Assembly: GCA_025060635.1 (NCBI GenBank)
Contig: JANXBN010000002.1
Location: 248,001-312,000 of the forward strand
Direction of reading: 5' to 3'
From: Candidatus Kryptonium sp.
Lineage (GTDB): Bacteria; Bacteroidota; Ignavibacteria; Kryptoniales; Kryptoniaceae
DNA length: 64,000 nt
In this document: in pieces, positions 44,330 through 55,506 of the stretch
How the letters are laid out: each line of letters starts with the position of its first letter
Numbering within the stretch: the stretch's first letter is position 1
The notes under the pieces: generated by a model
What the model saw: only the letters and a program-made list of their open reading frames with translations
What the model was told of the DNA's origin: nothing
Database searches by the model: none
Made by a program: the position numbers and the translations under genes

Positions 44330-45361
44330 TTACCGCGATTTTATTTCTGTCCAAAACCTATCAAGAAGTTTTGTAACAGGGCCGAGGTCTTTCATCAACT
44401 CAAAATTTTTTAGAGTTTCTTCATCAGGATATCTTTTATTTGTTAGATATTTTGGATCAATAAGTTTTTTTGCTGAATCATTCACGGTAGCATAGCCAGA
44501 AAATTCACTTACTCTTGCGCTGACCTCTGGCTTGAGAAGGAAGTTGATAAAGACATGTGCGTTTTCAATGTTTTTTGCTGATTTTGGAATTGCGAGGTTA
44601 TCAATCCATAATGTTCCGCCTTCTCTTGGAAGAACATAGACTATATTTGAGTCATATTCCGAAGCCTTAACAAGTTGCCCACTCCATCCGTGAGCGATCC
44701 ATACATCGGCTGATAAAATCGCTTGATCAAAGCCAGAGCTATTGTATTGTTTAACTAAATTTTTCTGTTGCATTAAAAGTTCTTTCGCTTTTATAAGAAT
44801 TGCCGTATCATTCTCATTGATTGAATGTCCAAGAAGTTTTAACGCAACTGCGAAGCACTCACGCATATCATCAAGCATTAAAATTTTATCTTTATATTTT
44901 TCATCAAAAAGGACCTTCCACGACTCTGGCAGATTACCAAGTTTATCTTTTCTATACGCAAAGCCAGTTGTCCCCCAGAAAAATGGAATTGTGAACCTGT
45001 TCTGTGGATCGTATTCAAGATTTAAAAATCGTGGATTTATATTTTTTATGTTTGGTATTTTGCTTTTGTCTATTTCTTGTAAAAGATTTTGATGAATGAG
45101 TATTTGAGCCATGTAATCGGATGGCATGACGACATCATACTGGCTGACGCCAGTTTGTAGTTTTTCAAGCAACACCTCGTTTGAATCGTAAGTGTCAAGA
45201 TTGATTTTAATTCCTGTTGTCTTTTCAAATTCATCTATAACATCTTGCGGTAGATAATCCGACCAAATATAGATGTTGACCACCTTTTCATTTTTTGCAC
45301 AAGATGAAAGGGCAAGCGAAAAAATTAGCAAAAATCCCACAAATAAAATTTTATCCTTCAT
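44330..45361 (-). CDS. potD: Spermidine/putrescine ABC transporter substrate-binding lipoprotein
   Basis: 343 residues. Lipoprotein signal ending LALSSC, so it is membrane-anchored in the periplasm. PotD-type features: VVNIYIWSDYLPQDVIDEFE, GVSQYDVVMPSDYMAQIL, IPFFWGTTGFAYRKDKL and WIDNLAIPKSAKN. It overlaps potC by 4 bases. Polyamine is the usual ligand of the family; other ligands are possible. Confidence 0.88.
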   Translation of the reverse strand: MKDKILFVGFLLIFSLALSSCAKNEKVVNIYIWSDYLPQDVIDEFEKTTGIKINLDTYDSNEVLLEKLQTGVSQYDVVMPSDYMAQILIHQNLLQEIDKSKIPNIKNINPRFLNLEYDPQNRFTIPFFWGTTGFAYRKDKLGNLPESWKVLFDEKYKDKILMLDDMRECFAVALKLLGHSINENDTAILIKAKELLMQQKNLVKQYNSSGFDQAILSADVWIAHGWSGQLVKASEYDSNIVYVLPREGGTLWIDNLAIPKSAKNIENAHVFINFLLKPEVSARVSEFSGYATVNDSAKKLIDPKYLTNKRYPDEETLKNFELMKDLGPVTKLLDRFWTEIKSR

Positions 45362-46121
45362 TTTGACATCAGCAATTTTTGTGATAAAATTATCGCTGTA
45401 GTAGTGGTTATTAATATGATCGTTGAGATTGCGTTTATCTCCGGTGTCACATTTGTTTTTAACATTGAGTAAATTTGAAGTGGCAATGTTGTTGAGCCAA
45501 CACCAGCAACGAAAGATGTGATAAGATAATCATCAATTGAGAGCGTAAATACGATGAGGGAAGATGAAACTATCGCAGGAAAAAGAAGCGGAAGTGTGAC
45601 TCTCTTGAAAACTTCAAATTCGTTTGCCCCGAGATCAAGCGCCGATTCCTCAATTTCCTTTTCAATGTTTTGTAATCTTGCTAAGACGATCAAAACGACA
45701 TACGAAATGCTGAAAACAATATGAGCAATTATGACGGTCGTGAATCCAAGCGTGATCTTTATGAAGCCAAAAAAGCTTAGCAATGCTCCAGCAAGGACAA
45801 TTTCAGGAATTATGATCGGAAGATAAATCAAGATTTTAAAACTTTCCTTCAATTTGAAGTCAAGTTTTTTCAATCCAACAGCTCCAAGCGTCCCAAATAT
45901 GGTTGAAATCAAAGTTGATGCAAAAGCAATAAGCAAACTATTTTTCAAGGAATTGAGTAAAACCTTGTTATTGAATAGATTCACATACCACTGAAATGTG
46001 AAACCCTCCCAGATCGTCGTCCACTTTGATTTGTTGAACGATAAAACGATCAAAACAAAAATTGGGAGATATAGAAAAGCATAAACGCTTAATGTGTAAA
46101 TTTTCATAAGTAAATTGCCTT

Positions 46122-46125
<4 letters not shown>
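45358..46125 (-). CDS. potC: Spermidine/putrescine-type ABC transporter permease PotC
   Basis: 255 residues with six hydrophobic helices. The permease loop contacting the ATPase is EEIEESALDLGANEFEVFKRVTLP-like (EESALDLGANEFEVF then RVTLPLLFPAIVSS), the EAA motif. An ATG six codons in (MKIYTL) is an alternative start. It overlaps potD and cutA by 4 bases each. The partner PotB permease and PotA ATPase are not in this cluster. Confidence 0.88.
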
Positions 46126-47634
<1,509 letters not shown>

Positions 47635-47648
47635 TTCTTTGTTCAAAG

Positions 47649-47676
47649 CCCACTCCCAGATTATCTTGGGAGTGGG
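47649..47676 (+). terminator. Hairpin after gap (terminator or processing site)
   Basis: CCCACTCCCA and TGGGAGTGGG form a perfect 10-bp stem. The following sequence is only mildly T-rich, so read-through to the LolA-like gene and pgk is plausible. Confidence 0.55.
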
Positions 47677-47716
47677 TCGTGATTGTTTAAAATCCCATAA
47701 ACTAAGGAGATTTGTA

Positions 47717-48433
47717 ATGCTTTTCATTTTAATTTTTCTGATTGTAAGCTCCACATTTTCGCAGAACGCAAATGATGTGATCAATAAAGCAATTCAAGCT
47801 GTTGAAGCTAACGATAAAAAAATTGAAACTCTTTCCGGTGAATTTAAACTTAAGGTTTTGATGAATTACGACATGACCGTGAGAAAAGGAAATTATGAAT
47901 TTTTGTATGATGTTAAGTTTGAGAATGGCGAAATAAAGGAAAGGAAATTGGTATCAATTCCTGAAAAAGCTGATTCGCAGAGCATAGCCGTTGCGAAACG
48001 AATTGAGCGAGTAAGGCAAGGTGAAAATTTGAAAATCAAAAATCTCGTCTTCCCATTCATCAGATGGACGGAAAACTCATCGGATAGGAAAATAAATTTC
48101 AAACTGAAAGGAAGCGAAAAACTCAACGGTAAGGATTGTTATGTGATAACTGTTGATTTTAAAGTTAAAAACGACAGCATAAGCTCCAATGGCGATGGAA
48201 AAATCTGGGTTGAAAAAGATAGCCACTTCCCAATTAGATGTGAATACGATGTAACATATGAGTCAAAACGAGCGGGTAAAAATCAAAGCAAACAATTTCT
48301 TGATATCGCAGACCACGGGGATTTTTACCTTCCAATCAGAAATGAAATTCAGTTTTTCCCAAGAGTTTTGTTACTAAAACTTGGAACCGTTAAAATAGTT
48401 TACGAAACAAACAAGTTCACATTCAAAAAATAA
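47717..48433 (+). CDS. LolA-like periplasmic protein
   Basis: 238 residues from the ATG at 47717, which has AAGGAG 5-10 bases upstream; a longer frame from 47639 lacks such a site and delays the signal peptide. Signal peptide [16 protein letters not shown], then a beta-rich protein with a LolA/LolB-superfamily pattern: [39 protein letters not shown] and [20 protein letters not shown]. Such folds bind lipids or lipoproteins. Its place between gap and pgk is unexpected. True LolA function is not shown. Confidence 0.65.
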   Translation: MLFILIFLIVSSTFSQNANDVINKAIQAVEANDKKIETLSGEFKLKVLMNYDMTVRKGNYEFLYDVKFENGEIKERKLVSIPEKADSQSIAVAKRIERVRQGENLKIKNLVFPFIRWTENSSDRKINFKLKGSEKLNGKDCYVITVDFKVKNDSISSNGDGKIWVEKDSHFPIRCEYDVTYESKRAGKNQSKQFLDIADHGDFYLPIRNEIQFFPRVLLLKLGTVKIVYETNKFTFKK

Positions 48434-48449
48434 AAGAAGCAATAACAAC

Positions 48450-49640
48450 ATGAAAAAGGTAACAATTGATGACCTTAACCTTAAAGGAAAAAGAGTCCTT
48501 GTAAGAGTTGATTTCAATGTCCCAATTGAAAATGGAAAAGTTTCAGATGATACAAGAATAAGAGAAGCACTTCCGACAATAAGAAAAATTATTTCAGAAG
48601 GCGGGAAGGCGATTTTAATGAGCCATCTTGGAAGACCGAAGGGGATTGATCCAAAATATAGTTTGAAACCAGTTGCGGAGCATCTTTCAAGTTTGTTAGG
48701 TATGTCGGTGAAATTTGCACCTGATTGCGTTGGAGAAGAGGTTAAGAAAATGGTTGATGAGATGAAGGAAGGCGAAGTGCTTTTACTTGAAAATGTAAGA
48801 TTTCATCCTGAGGAGGAAAAAAACGATGAAAATTTTGCGCGGGAGCTTGCTTTAATCGCGGATGTTTATATAAATGATGCATTTGGAAGTGCACACAGAG
48901 CACATGCTTCAACGGAAGGAGTTGCAAGGTTTGTTAAGGAAACGGCGGTTGGTTATCTGATGCAAAAAGAGGTAGAATATCTTTCCAAGGCGATTTCAAA
49001 TCCAGAGAAGCCATATGTTGCAATTCTTGGTGGAGCAAAGGTTTCGGATAAGATCCAGGTGATCAAAAATTTGATGGATAAAGTTGATGCTTTTTTGATT
49101 GGTGGAGGAATGGCGAACACATTTTTGAAAGCTAAAGGTTATGAAGTTGGAAAATCACTTGTTGAAGAAGATAAACTTGAACTTGCTAAAGAAATTTTAA
49201 GCGAAGCGGAGAAAAGAAATGTTAAGTTTGTTCTGCCTGTTGATTGCGTTATCGCAGATAAGTTTGCAAACGATGCGAATTTTGAAACTGTCCCTGTTGA
49301 TAAAGTCAAACCCGATTGGATGATACTTGATATTGGACTGGAAACGATTAAGGCATTTTATGAGGTTCTTAAAGAAGCAAAAACTGTCGTATGGAACGGT
49401 CCGATGGGAGTTTTTGAGTTTGATAATTTTGCAAAAGGAACTTTTGAAATAGCCAAGTTTCTCGCTGAGATAACGCAAAAAGGTGCGGTGACGATAGTTG
49501 GAGGTGGGGATTCAGCTTCTGCGATCGCAAAAGCAGGACTTTCTGATAAAGTTTCGCATGTCTCAACTGGCGGTGGAGCATCGCTTGAATTTCTTGAAGG
49601 GAAAGTTTTACCCGGAATAGCTGCGATAAAGGATAAGTAA
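48450..49640 (+). CDS. pgk: Phosphoglycerate kinase
   Basis: 396 residues. It makes ATP from 1,3-bisphosphoglycerate. Motifs: [20 protein letters not shown] region, [32 protein letters not shown]-like [34 protein letters not shown], and [13 protein letters not shown] with [11 protein letters not shown]. Length is standard. It follows the LolA-like gene by 16 bases. Confidence 0.97.
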   Translation: MKKVTIDDLNLKGKRVLVRVDFNVPIENGKVSDDTRIREALPTIRKIISEGGKAILMSHLGRPKGIDPKYSLKPVAEHLSSLLGMSVKFAPDCVGEEVKKMVDEMKEGEVLLLENVRFHPEEEKNDENFARELALIADVYINDAFGSAHRAHASTEGVARFVKETAVGYLMQKEVEYLSKAISNPEKPYVAILGGAKVSDKIQVIKNLMDKVDAFLIGGGMANTFLKAKGYEVGKSLVEEDKLELAKEILSEAEKRNVKFVLPVDCVIADKFANDANFETVPVDKVKPDWMILDIGLETIKAFYEVLKEAKTVVWNGPMGVFEFDNFAKGTFEIAKFLAEITQKGAVTIVGGGDSASAIAKAGLSDKVSHVSTGGGASLEFLEGKVLPGIAAIKDK

Positions 49641-49717
49641 TCAATAGATTTTGTTCTCACTCTTTTGTGCTATCAAATTCGCAACGCCCTTGATCTTTGG
49701 GGCTCGCCTGGGAATTA

Positions 49718-49749
49718 TTTTTAATTTTGCAAATAGCGTTATATATTTT
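49718..49749 (+). promoter_or_regulatory. Possible promoter for the rhomboid gene
   Basis: TTTT, 20-base spacer, TATATTTT in a very AT-rich stretch, 27 bases before the ATG at 49776. The sequence bias weakens this call. Confidence 0.3.
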
Positions 49750-49775
49750 AGCAAAATATAAAATTGAGTGCATAG

Positions 49776-50621
49776 ATGAGTTATAGGTATTACAGACCAA
49801 GCCTCTTCGGCGGTTTTAGATTTTTTCCGCCGGCGATAAAATATTTTATCATTATAAATGTCATTGTTTACCTTCTGCTTGTGATATTTGGATTGAATTT
49901 TAGAGTTGCTGGTGTTCCGCTTTATCTTTATGTTTATAGATATTTCGCTCTAAATCCAGTTGGCGATGGATTTCAGATATGGCAGTTAATAACTTATATG
50001 TTTATCCATGATCCCAAGGGGATCTTTCACATTCTTTTCAACATGCTGATGCTGTGGATGTTTGGAACTGAGATAGAGAACCTCTGGGGAACGAGAAGAT
50101 TTTTAGTTTATTACTTTACATCTGGAATTGGCGCTGGAATTGCTCATTTAATTTTCGCGCCGCTTTTTGGGCAAATAGGTCCTGTTGTTGGAGCTTCAGG
50201 TGCTATTTATGGAGTTATGATCGCGTTTGCGGTGATGTTTCCAGATAGATATATCTTCCTTTATTTTTTGATTCCGATTCCAGCGAGAATTTTCGTTGCG
50301 ATCCTTGTATTTTTTGATTTGATAATGGGTGTTTTCGGAAGCGACGGAGTAGCACACTTTGCTCATCTTGGAGGTGCAGTTGTTGGATTTGTGTATATAA
50401 AATTAATGTATGCTGGATTTGATTTAAGGCGATTTATTCCAAGCATAAAACTTCCGAGATTTAAAAGTAAAACAAGAAAAAAGTATCTTCTCGTTGACGA
50501 TGAGATAATCACGCAAGAACAAATTGATGCGATACTTGACAAAATAAGTCAGTATGGCTATGATAGTTTGACCGAGCGCGAGAAGAAAATTCTTTACGAG
50601 GCAAGCAAAAAATTGCGTTAA
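49776..50621 (+). CDS. Rhomboid-family intramembrane serine protease
   Basis: 281 residues with about six membrane helices. Catalytic dyad Ser141 in GASGAIYG and His197 in AHLGGAVVG are both present, plus the HILFNMLMLWMFG segment in helix 2. It cleaves membrane proteins within the bilayer. The C-terminal about 55 residues are cytosolic and charged, with QEQIDAILDKISQYGYDSLT, a small tail seen in rhomboids of Bacteroidota and relatives. Substrate unknown. Confidence 0.92.
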   Translation: MSYRYYRPSLFGGFRFFPPAIKYFIIINVIVYLLLVIFGLNFRVAGVPLYLYVYRYFALNPVGDGFQIWQLITYMFIHDPKGIFHILFNMLMLWMFGTEIENLWGTRRFLVYYFTSGIGAGIAHLIFAPLFGQIGPVVGASGAIYGVMIAFAVMFPDRYIFLYFLIPIPARIFVAILVFFDLIMGVFGSDGVAHFAHLGGAVVGFVYIKLMYAGFDLRRFIPSIKLPRFKSKTRKKYLLVDDEIITQEQIDAILDKISQYGYDSLTEREKKILYEASKKLR

Positions 50622-50642
50622 AACAAAAGGAAACAACTTTTT

Positions 50643-51710
50643 ATGATAAATAGAAGAAAATCCCGAAAAATTTATGTTGGAAATGTTCCAGTTGGTGGAG
50701 ATGCACCGATTTCAGTTCAATCAATGACGAAGACGAAAACGGAAGATGTAAAAGCAACGCTTAAACAAATTTATCAGCTTGCTGAAGCAGGTTGTGATAT
50801 TGTTCGTGTTGCAGTTCCAGACAAAGAGGCAGCTGAAGCGTTGCCTGAAATTGTTAAAGGTTCCCCGATCCCTGTCGTTGCTGATATCCATTTCAACCAT
50901 ATCTTTGCCTTAAAAGCGATAGAAGCTGGCGTTGCAAAAGTTAGAATAAATCCCGGAAACATAGGTTCAAAGGAAAGAATTAAGCAGGTTTTAAAAGCGG
51001 CGAAAGAAAGAGGCATTCCAATTAGAATTGGTGTTAATTCTGGTTCGCTTGAGAAAGATTTGTTAGATAAATACGGTTATCCGACGGCTGAAGCACTTTT
51101 TGAAAGCGCAATGCGTCATGTTGAAATATGTGAAGAATTTGGATTTTCGGATATAATCATCTCTGTTAAATCAACGGATGTTCGCTTGATGATAGAAGCA
51201 AATAGATTGGTAGCAAGTAGAACTGACTATCCACTTCATCTTGGTGTAACTGAAGCTGGACCGTTTTTCAGTGGGACAATAAAATCAGCCGTTGGCATAG
51301 GGACATTGCTTGCAGAGGGTATTGGAGATACAATAAGAGTGTCTTTGACTGATGATCCAATCAAAGAAGTTGAAGTCGGTAGAGAAATTTTGCGCTCGCT
51401 CGGGCTGGCTACGAGAAATGTTGAAATAATTGCTTGTCCAACTTGTGGACGTCTTGAAGTTGATCTTTTCAAGATCGTAAATGAACTTCAAGAGAAGTTG
51501 AAAAATATTAAGAAACCAGTCAAAGTTGCTATTCTTGGATGTGTCGTGAACGGTCCAGGTGAGGCAAGCGAAGCTGATATAGGCGTTGCATGTGGCAAAG
51601 GAGTAGGGATATTATACCGAAATGGTGAAGTTGTAAAAAGAGTTAAAGAGCAGGAAATTGTTCAGGCGGTTATTGAAGAAGTTGAAAAGTTTAATCCAGA
51701 CGGGAGATAA
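50643..51710 (+). CDS. ispG: 4-hydroxy-3-methylbut-2-enyl diphosphate synthase
   Basis: 355 residues. It makes HMBPP from methylerythritol cyclodiphosphate in the non-mevalonate isoprenoid pathway, using a 4Fe-4S cluster. The N-terminus reads [20 protein letters not shown] then [12 protein letters not shown]. Cluster cysteines lie in [10 protein letters not shown] and in [17 protein letters not shown]. This is the short two-domain bacterial form. It follows the rhomboid gene by 21 bases. Confidence 0.96.
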   Translation: MINRRKSRKIYVGNVPVGGDAPISVQSMTKTKTEDVKATLKQIYQLAEAGCDIVRVAVPDKEAAEALPEIVKGSPIPVVADIHFNHIFALKAIEAGVAKVRINPGNIGSKERIKQVLKAAKERGIPIRIGVNSGSLEKDLLDKYGYPTAEALFESAMRHVEICEEFGFSDIIISVKSTDVRLMIEANRLVASRTDYPLHLGVTEAGPFFSGTIKSAVGIGTLLAEGIGDTIRVSLTDDPIKEVEVGREILRSLGLATRNVEIIACPTCGRLEVDLFKIVNELQEKLKNIKKPVKVAILGCVVNGPGEASEADIGVACGKGVGILYRNGEVVKRVKEQEIVQAVIEEVEKFNPDGR

Positions 51711-51711
51711 T

Positions 51712-51743
51712 TTTGAAGTTTTGGATTTAGTTGATTATATTTA
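51712..51743 (+). promoter_or_regulatory. Promoter for the split oxidoreductase genes
   Basis: TTTG, 20-base spacer, TATATTTA, giving a leader of about 60 bases before the ATG at 51812. Confidence 0.5.
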
Positions 51744-51811
51744 AACTTGTTTCTGAAAGATTTTTTAATCTGTGGGCTTTTGTAATCAAAAATTAATCAA
51801 GGTTAGAAAAA

Positions 51812-53779
51812 ATGTCAGAGAATAAATTCCCATTCCCTGGAATTCCAACGACATCTGATGGAGCTGGAGCAGTCGTATGGGTTGAAACACACATAAGTCA
51901 AGGTGCTTGTGCATATCCTATAACATCTTCAACCACAATGGGACAGGGCTTTCAGGCGGAAGTTGCAAACGGAAAAAGAAATCTTTGGGGTGAAAAACTT
52001 TTCTTCTTTGAACCTGAATCGGAACATAGCTCAGCTTCCGTTTGCGAAGGATTTGCAGCAGCTGGAGGAAGAATAACCAACTTTACTTCAGGACAAGGAT
52101 TGATTTTAATGAAAGAAGTTCTCTACACAATAGCAGGAAAAAGATTGCCTGTCGTGTTTCATATCGGTGCGAGAGCTCTTACTTCGCATTCTTTAAATGT
52201 ACACGCCGGGCATGACGATGTTATGGGAGTCGCTGATTGTGGATGGGGAATAATTTTTGCAAGAAATGTCCAAGAAGTTGCGGATCTGACCTTAATAGCA
52301 CATCGTGCGGCTGAAAACTCTGAAACTCCATTTATGATGGTGCAAGATGGTTTTCTTACCACACACACAATTGAGAATGTCCTTTTACCTGAGCCAGAAT
52401 TAATGAAGCAGTTTATTGAGGATCCGAATAAAAAACTTAAAAATTTAATGAATCCATACTTCCCGTTGATGACGGGTGTCGTCCAAAATCAGGACAGTTA
52501 TATGAAAGGTAAAATCGCTCAAAGATATTATTATGAGAAAGTTCCCGGTGCAATAAAAGAGGCGATGGAAACATATTACAAGTTAACAGGGCGGAAATAC
52601 GATTTCATAGATCCATACAAAGTTGAAGATGCGGAATATGTTGTGGTTGGTATGGGGACATTTATGGAAACAGCGATGGCAACGGTTGATTACTTAAGAG
52701 AAGTAGAAGGGTTGAAGGTTGGAGCTTTGACTGTAACTGTTTTTGCTCCATTCCCAGGTAAGGAAATAGTAAATGCATTAAAACATGTTAAGGCGTTCGC
52801 AGTTCTTGAAAGAATGGATAATCCATTGGCGCAATCAAATCCGCTTACAATGGCAATAAAAGCTTCTTTCGCAGATGCATTTATCGGTTCAAAAGGTTAT
52901 CCGAAGATAGATAGAATACCGAGAATTTTCTCAGGATCTGGTGGACTTGGAAGCAGGGATGTTAGACCCGGCGATTTCATCGCTATTTTCAAGAATATGA
53001 TGAGAAATGATGGCAAAGAGAAAGAATTTTTCGTCGTTGGAATAAAACATGAACTTGCGCTTGAGAGAGAATATGATCCAGATGTTAGACCAACTGGGGC
53101 TTTTTCAATGCGTGGTCATTCGGTCGGAGGTTATGGCTCTGTCACGACAAATAAGATCATAGCAACCTTGCTTGAAGACATATTCAAGCTTCAAGTGCAA
53201 GCATATCCAAAGTATGGCTCCGAAAAGAAAGGATTACCAACGACTTATTATCTAACAGCAGCGAAAGAAAAAATAAGAACTCATTGCGAACTTACTCATG
53301 TTGAATTCGTTCCGATGAACGATGTTAACGCTTTCAACCTTGGTAATCCACTCGCTGGATTGAGGGAAGGTGGAATGATCTTTATTCAAAGTGATAAAAC
53401 CAATCCAGAAGATGTTTGGCTTGAAATTCCATCATATGCTAAAAAAATCATCAAGGACAAGAAAATAAAAGTTTATTTCCTTGATACTGTTAAGATAGCT
53501 CGTGAGGTCGCACCAACACCAGATTTAGAGCAAAGAATGCAGGGAATCGTTTTGCTTGGAATCTTTTTGAGAGTTACGCCATTTAAAGAACAATATGGAT
53601 TGAATGAAGAAGAATTGTTTAAAGGTGTTGAAAAATCAGTCAGGAAGTATTTTGGTAAGCGTGGAGAAAATGTCGTTCAAGCAAATATTGAAGCAGTGAG
53701 GCGTGGATACTATGAAGTTATGGAAATTCCAAGAGAACTAATTGAAGCAACTGAGGTAAAAGCAGAATTTGAAATTTAA
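51812..53779 (+). CDS. Pyruvate:ferredoxin (2-oxoacid:acceptor) oxidoreductase, alpha + gamma part
   Basis: 655 residues. Thiamine-pyrimidine domain with AYPITSSTTMGQGFQAEV and ESEHSSASVCEGFAAAG; a transketolase C-terminal-like domain (about 270-400); and a gamma domain (about 415-560, FSMRGHSVGGYGSVTTNKII, NDVNAFNLGNPLAGLREGG). The order equals domains I-III of single-chain NifJ-type enzymes. With the next gene it covers about 1190 residues, so this looks like a NifJ enzyme split in two. Substrate pyruvate is likely but not proved. The partner gene follows by 20 bases. Confidence 0.88.
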   Translation: MSENKFPFPGIPTTSDGAGAVVWVETHISQGACAYPITSSTTMGQGFQAEVANGKRNLWGEKLFFFEPESEHSSASVCEGFAAAGGRITNFTSGQGLILMKEVLYTIAGKRLPVVFHIGARALTSHSLNVHAGHDDVMGVADCGWGIIFARNVQEVADLTLIAHRAAENSETPFMMVQDGFLTTHTIENVLLPEPELMKQFIEDPNKKLKNLMNPYFPLMTGVVQNQDSYMKGKIAQRYYYEKVPGAIKEAMETYYKLTGRKYDFIDPYKVEDAEYVVVGMGTFMETAMATVDYLREVEGLKVGALTVTVFAPFPGKEIVNALKHVKAFAVLERMDNPLAQSNPLTMAIKASFADAFIGSKGYPKIDRIPRIFSGSGGLGSRDVRPGDFIAIFKNMMRNDGKEKEFFVVGIKHELALEREYDPDVRPTGAFSMRGHSVGGYGSVTTNKIIATLLEDIFKLQVQAYPKYGSEKKGLPTTYYLTAAKEKIRTHCELTHVEFVPMNDVNAFNLGNPLAGLREGGMIFIQSDKTNPEDVWLEIPSYAKKIIKDKKIKVYFLDTVKIAREVAPTPDLEQRMQGIVLLGIFLRVTPFKEQYGLNEEELFKGVEKSVRKYFGKRGENVVQANIEAVRRGYYEVMEIPRELIEATEVKAEFEI

Positions 53780-53799
53780 ACAAAATTCGGGAGCTACAA

Positions 53800-55407
53800 A
53801 TGGAAGATAGAGAAAAAAATCTTCAGTTTGAAATAAATCCAACGAACGGAGAAGAAGCATACAAAGACATTATTGATATTCAATATTTTAACGAGGTCGT
53901 TGTTGGAGCCTACAATAAAGGAATAGCTGAGGAAGAGTTGCCTGCGGATATTTATACTGCAAGAAGTTTTATACCAGCTGGGACTGGAGCTTTGAGAGAT
54001 TTCAGTTATATTGCTCCAGAAATACCGCTTTTTAATGCTGACAATTGTGTTGGATGTATGGAATGCGTAACGGAATGCCCAGATACCGCAATACTTGGTA
54101 AAGTTGTCCCAGAATCAAAACTTGAAGAGGAACTTCAAAAAATTCAAGATCCAGTTAAAAGGGAGCATTTTCGTAAGCAGTTTGCTAAAACAACCAAATA
54201 CTATGATGTGCCAAAGAAGAAGGGAATTGAACCGGGCTTGTTTATGATAGCTATTGATCCAACAAAATGCAAAGGTTGCGCTGAATGTGTAGCAGCTTGT
54301 GGAGACCACAACGCCTTGCAAATGATTAAAAAGACAAATGAAAACTTAAAAGTATATAAAGAAACCTTCAACTTTTACAGCAAACTTCCTGAAACACCTA
54401 AGGAATATATTCAAGACAAGGTCTTGGCTGATATGATGCTTGCTGGTAGATCGCTTCTCTATGTTGGTGGAGCAGGTTCATGCATGGGTTGTGGTGAAGC
54501 AACAGCTATAAGAATGATGTTAGCTGCAACAGGTTTCGTGTACGGACCTGAAAACATTGGAATCGTTGCTGCGACTGGATGCAACACTGTTTATTCTTCA
54601 ACATATCCATATAATCCATTTAGAGTACCTTGGATAAATTCGCTTTTTGAGAATGCCCCTGCTCTTGCGATAGGTATAAGAGCGAGATGGGATCAAATTG
54701 GTTGGAAACATAAAAGATTGTGGGTCATAGGTGGAGATGGCGCAATGTATGATATAGGTTTTCAATCGCTTTCAAGAATGCTTGCATCAGGAATGGATAT
54801 TAAAGTCCTTGTTTTAGATACCCAAGTTTACTCAAATACAGGGGGACAATCTTCCACTTCAAGCTACCTTGGTCAAGATACCAAGCTTTCAGCATATGGC
54901 AAAGAAATTAAAGGCAAACCCGAAAGAAGAAAAGAACTCGCTCAAATTGTGATGATGCATCCAGATGTTTTTGTTGCTCAAACAACAGCAGCGCATATAA
55001 ATCACTTCTATCGTTCTATTCTCTCTGCAAATGAATATCCAGGTCCGGCTGTGGTCATAGTTTATACGACTTGCCAACCAGAACATGGAGTTGGGGATGA
55101 TATGGCAATGCATCAAGCTAAACTAGCTGTTGAATCAAGAGCTTTTCCACTTTTAATCTACGATCCAAGAAAAGGAGAGACGATAAGAGAAAGATTAAGT
55201 TTACAAGGTAACCCGGCTCCAAAAGATGATTGGTATGTGCATCCAAAGACAGGTGAAGTAATTGATTTTATTTATTTCGCAAGAACTGAAGGAAGATTTG
55301 CGAAGCATTTTGATAAAGATGGAAATCCCGATGAAATTCTATTGCAAGCTCAGGAAGATAGATTGAAAAACTGGCGACTGCTCCAAGAACTTGCGGGATT
55401 GAGATAG
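53800..55407 (+). CDS. Pyruvate:ferredoxin (2-oxoacid:acceptor) oxidoreductase, ferredoxin + beta part
   Basis: 535 residues. Two 4Fe-4S motifs: CVGCMECVTECPDTAIL (about 83-99) and CKGCAECVAACGDH (about 159-172; the last Cys is followed by Gly, not Pro). Then comes the thiamine diphosphate domain: GAGSCMGCGEATAIRMM, GIVAATGCNTVYSSTYP, GGDGAMYDIGFQSLSRML with the GDG...N-type cofactor site and LDTQVYSNTGGQ. It transfers electrons from the 2-oxoacid to ferredoxin while forming acyl-CoA. Oxygen-sensitive in known relatives, which suggests anaerobic metabolism. Confidence 0.9.
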   Translation: MEDREKNLQFEINPTNGEEAYKDIIDIQYFNEVVVGAYNKGIAEEELPADIYTARSFIPAGTGALRDFSYIAPEIPLFNADNCVGCMECVTECPDTAILGKVVPESKLEEELQKIQDPVKREHFRKQFAKTTKYYDVPKKKGIEPGLFMIAIDPTKCKGCAECVAACGDHNALQMIKKTNENLKVYKETFNFYSKLPETPKEYIQDKVLADMMLAGRSLLYVGGAGSCMGCGEATAIRMMLAATGFVYGPENIGIVAATGCNTVYSSTYPYNPFRVPWINSLFENAPALAIGIRARWDQIGWKHKRLWVIGGDGAMYDIGFQSLSRMLASGMDIKVLVLDTQVYSNTGGQSSTSSYLGQDTKLSAYGKEIKGKPERRKELAQIVMMHPDVFVAQTTAAHINHFYRSILSANEYPGPAVVIVYTTCQPEHGVGDDMAMHQAKLAVESRAFPLLIYDPRKGETIRERLSLQGNPAPKDDWYVHPKTGEVIDFIYFARTEGRFAKHFDKDGNPDEILLQAQEDRLKNWRLLQELAGLR

Positions 55408-55440
55408 GCAATATCAAGGTCAAAATTATTAGGGCTTAGA

Positions 55441-55472
55441 TTTGATTTTTTGAGGTAATTGAGTTAATTTTT
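55441..55472 (+). promoter_or_regulatory. Promoter for the GAF/GGDEF-like gene
   Basis: TTTG, 20-base spacer, TAATTTTT, about 35 bases upstream of the ATG at 55507. Confidence 0.45.
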
Positions 55473-55506
55473 AACAAAATTTTTACCTCATTATACGAGT
55501 GGTGAG

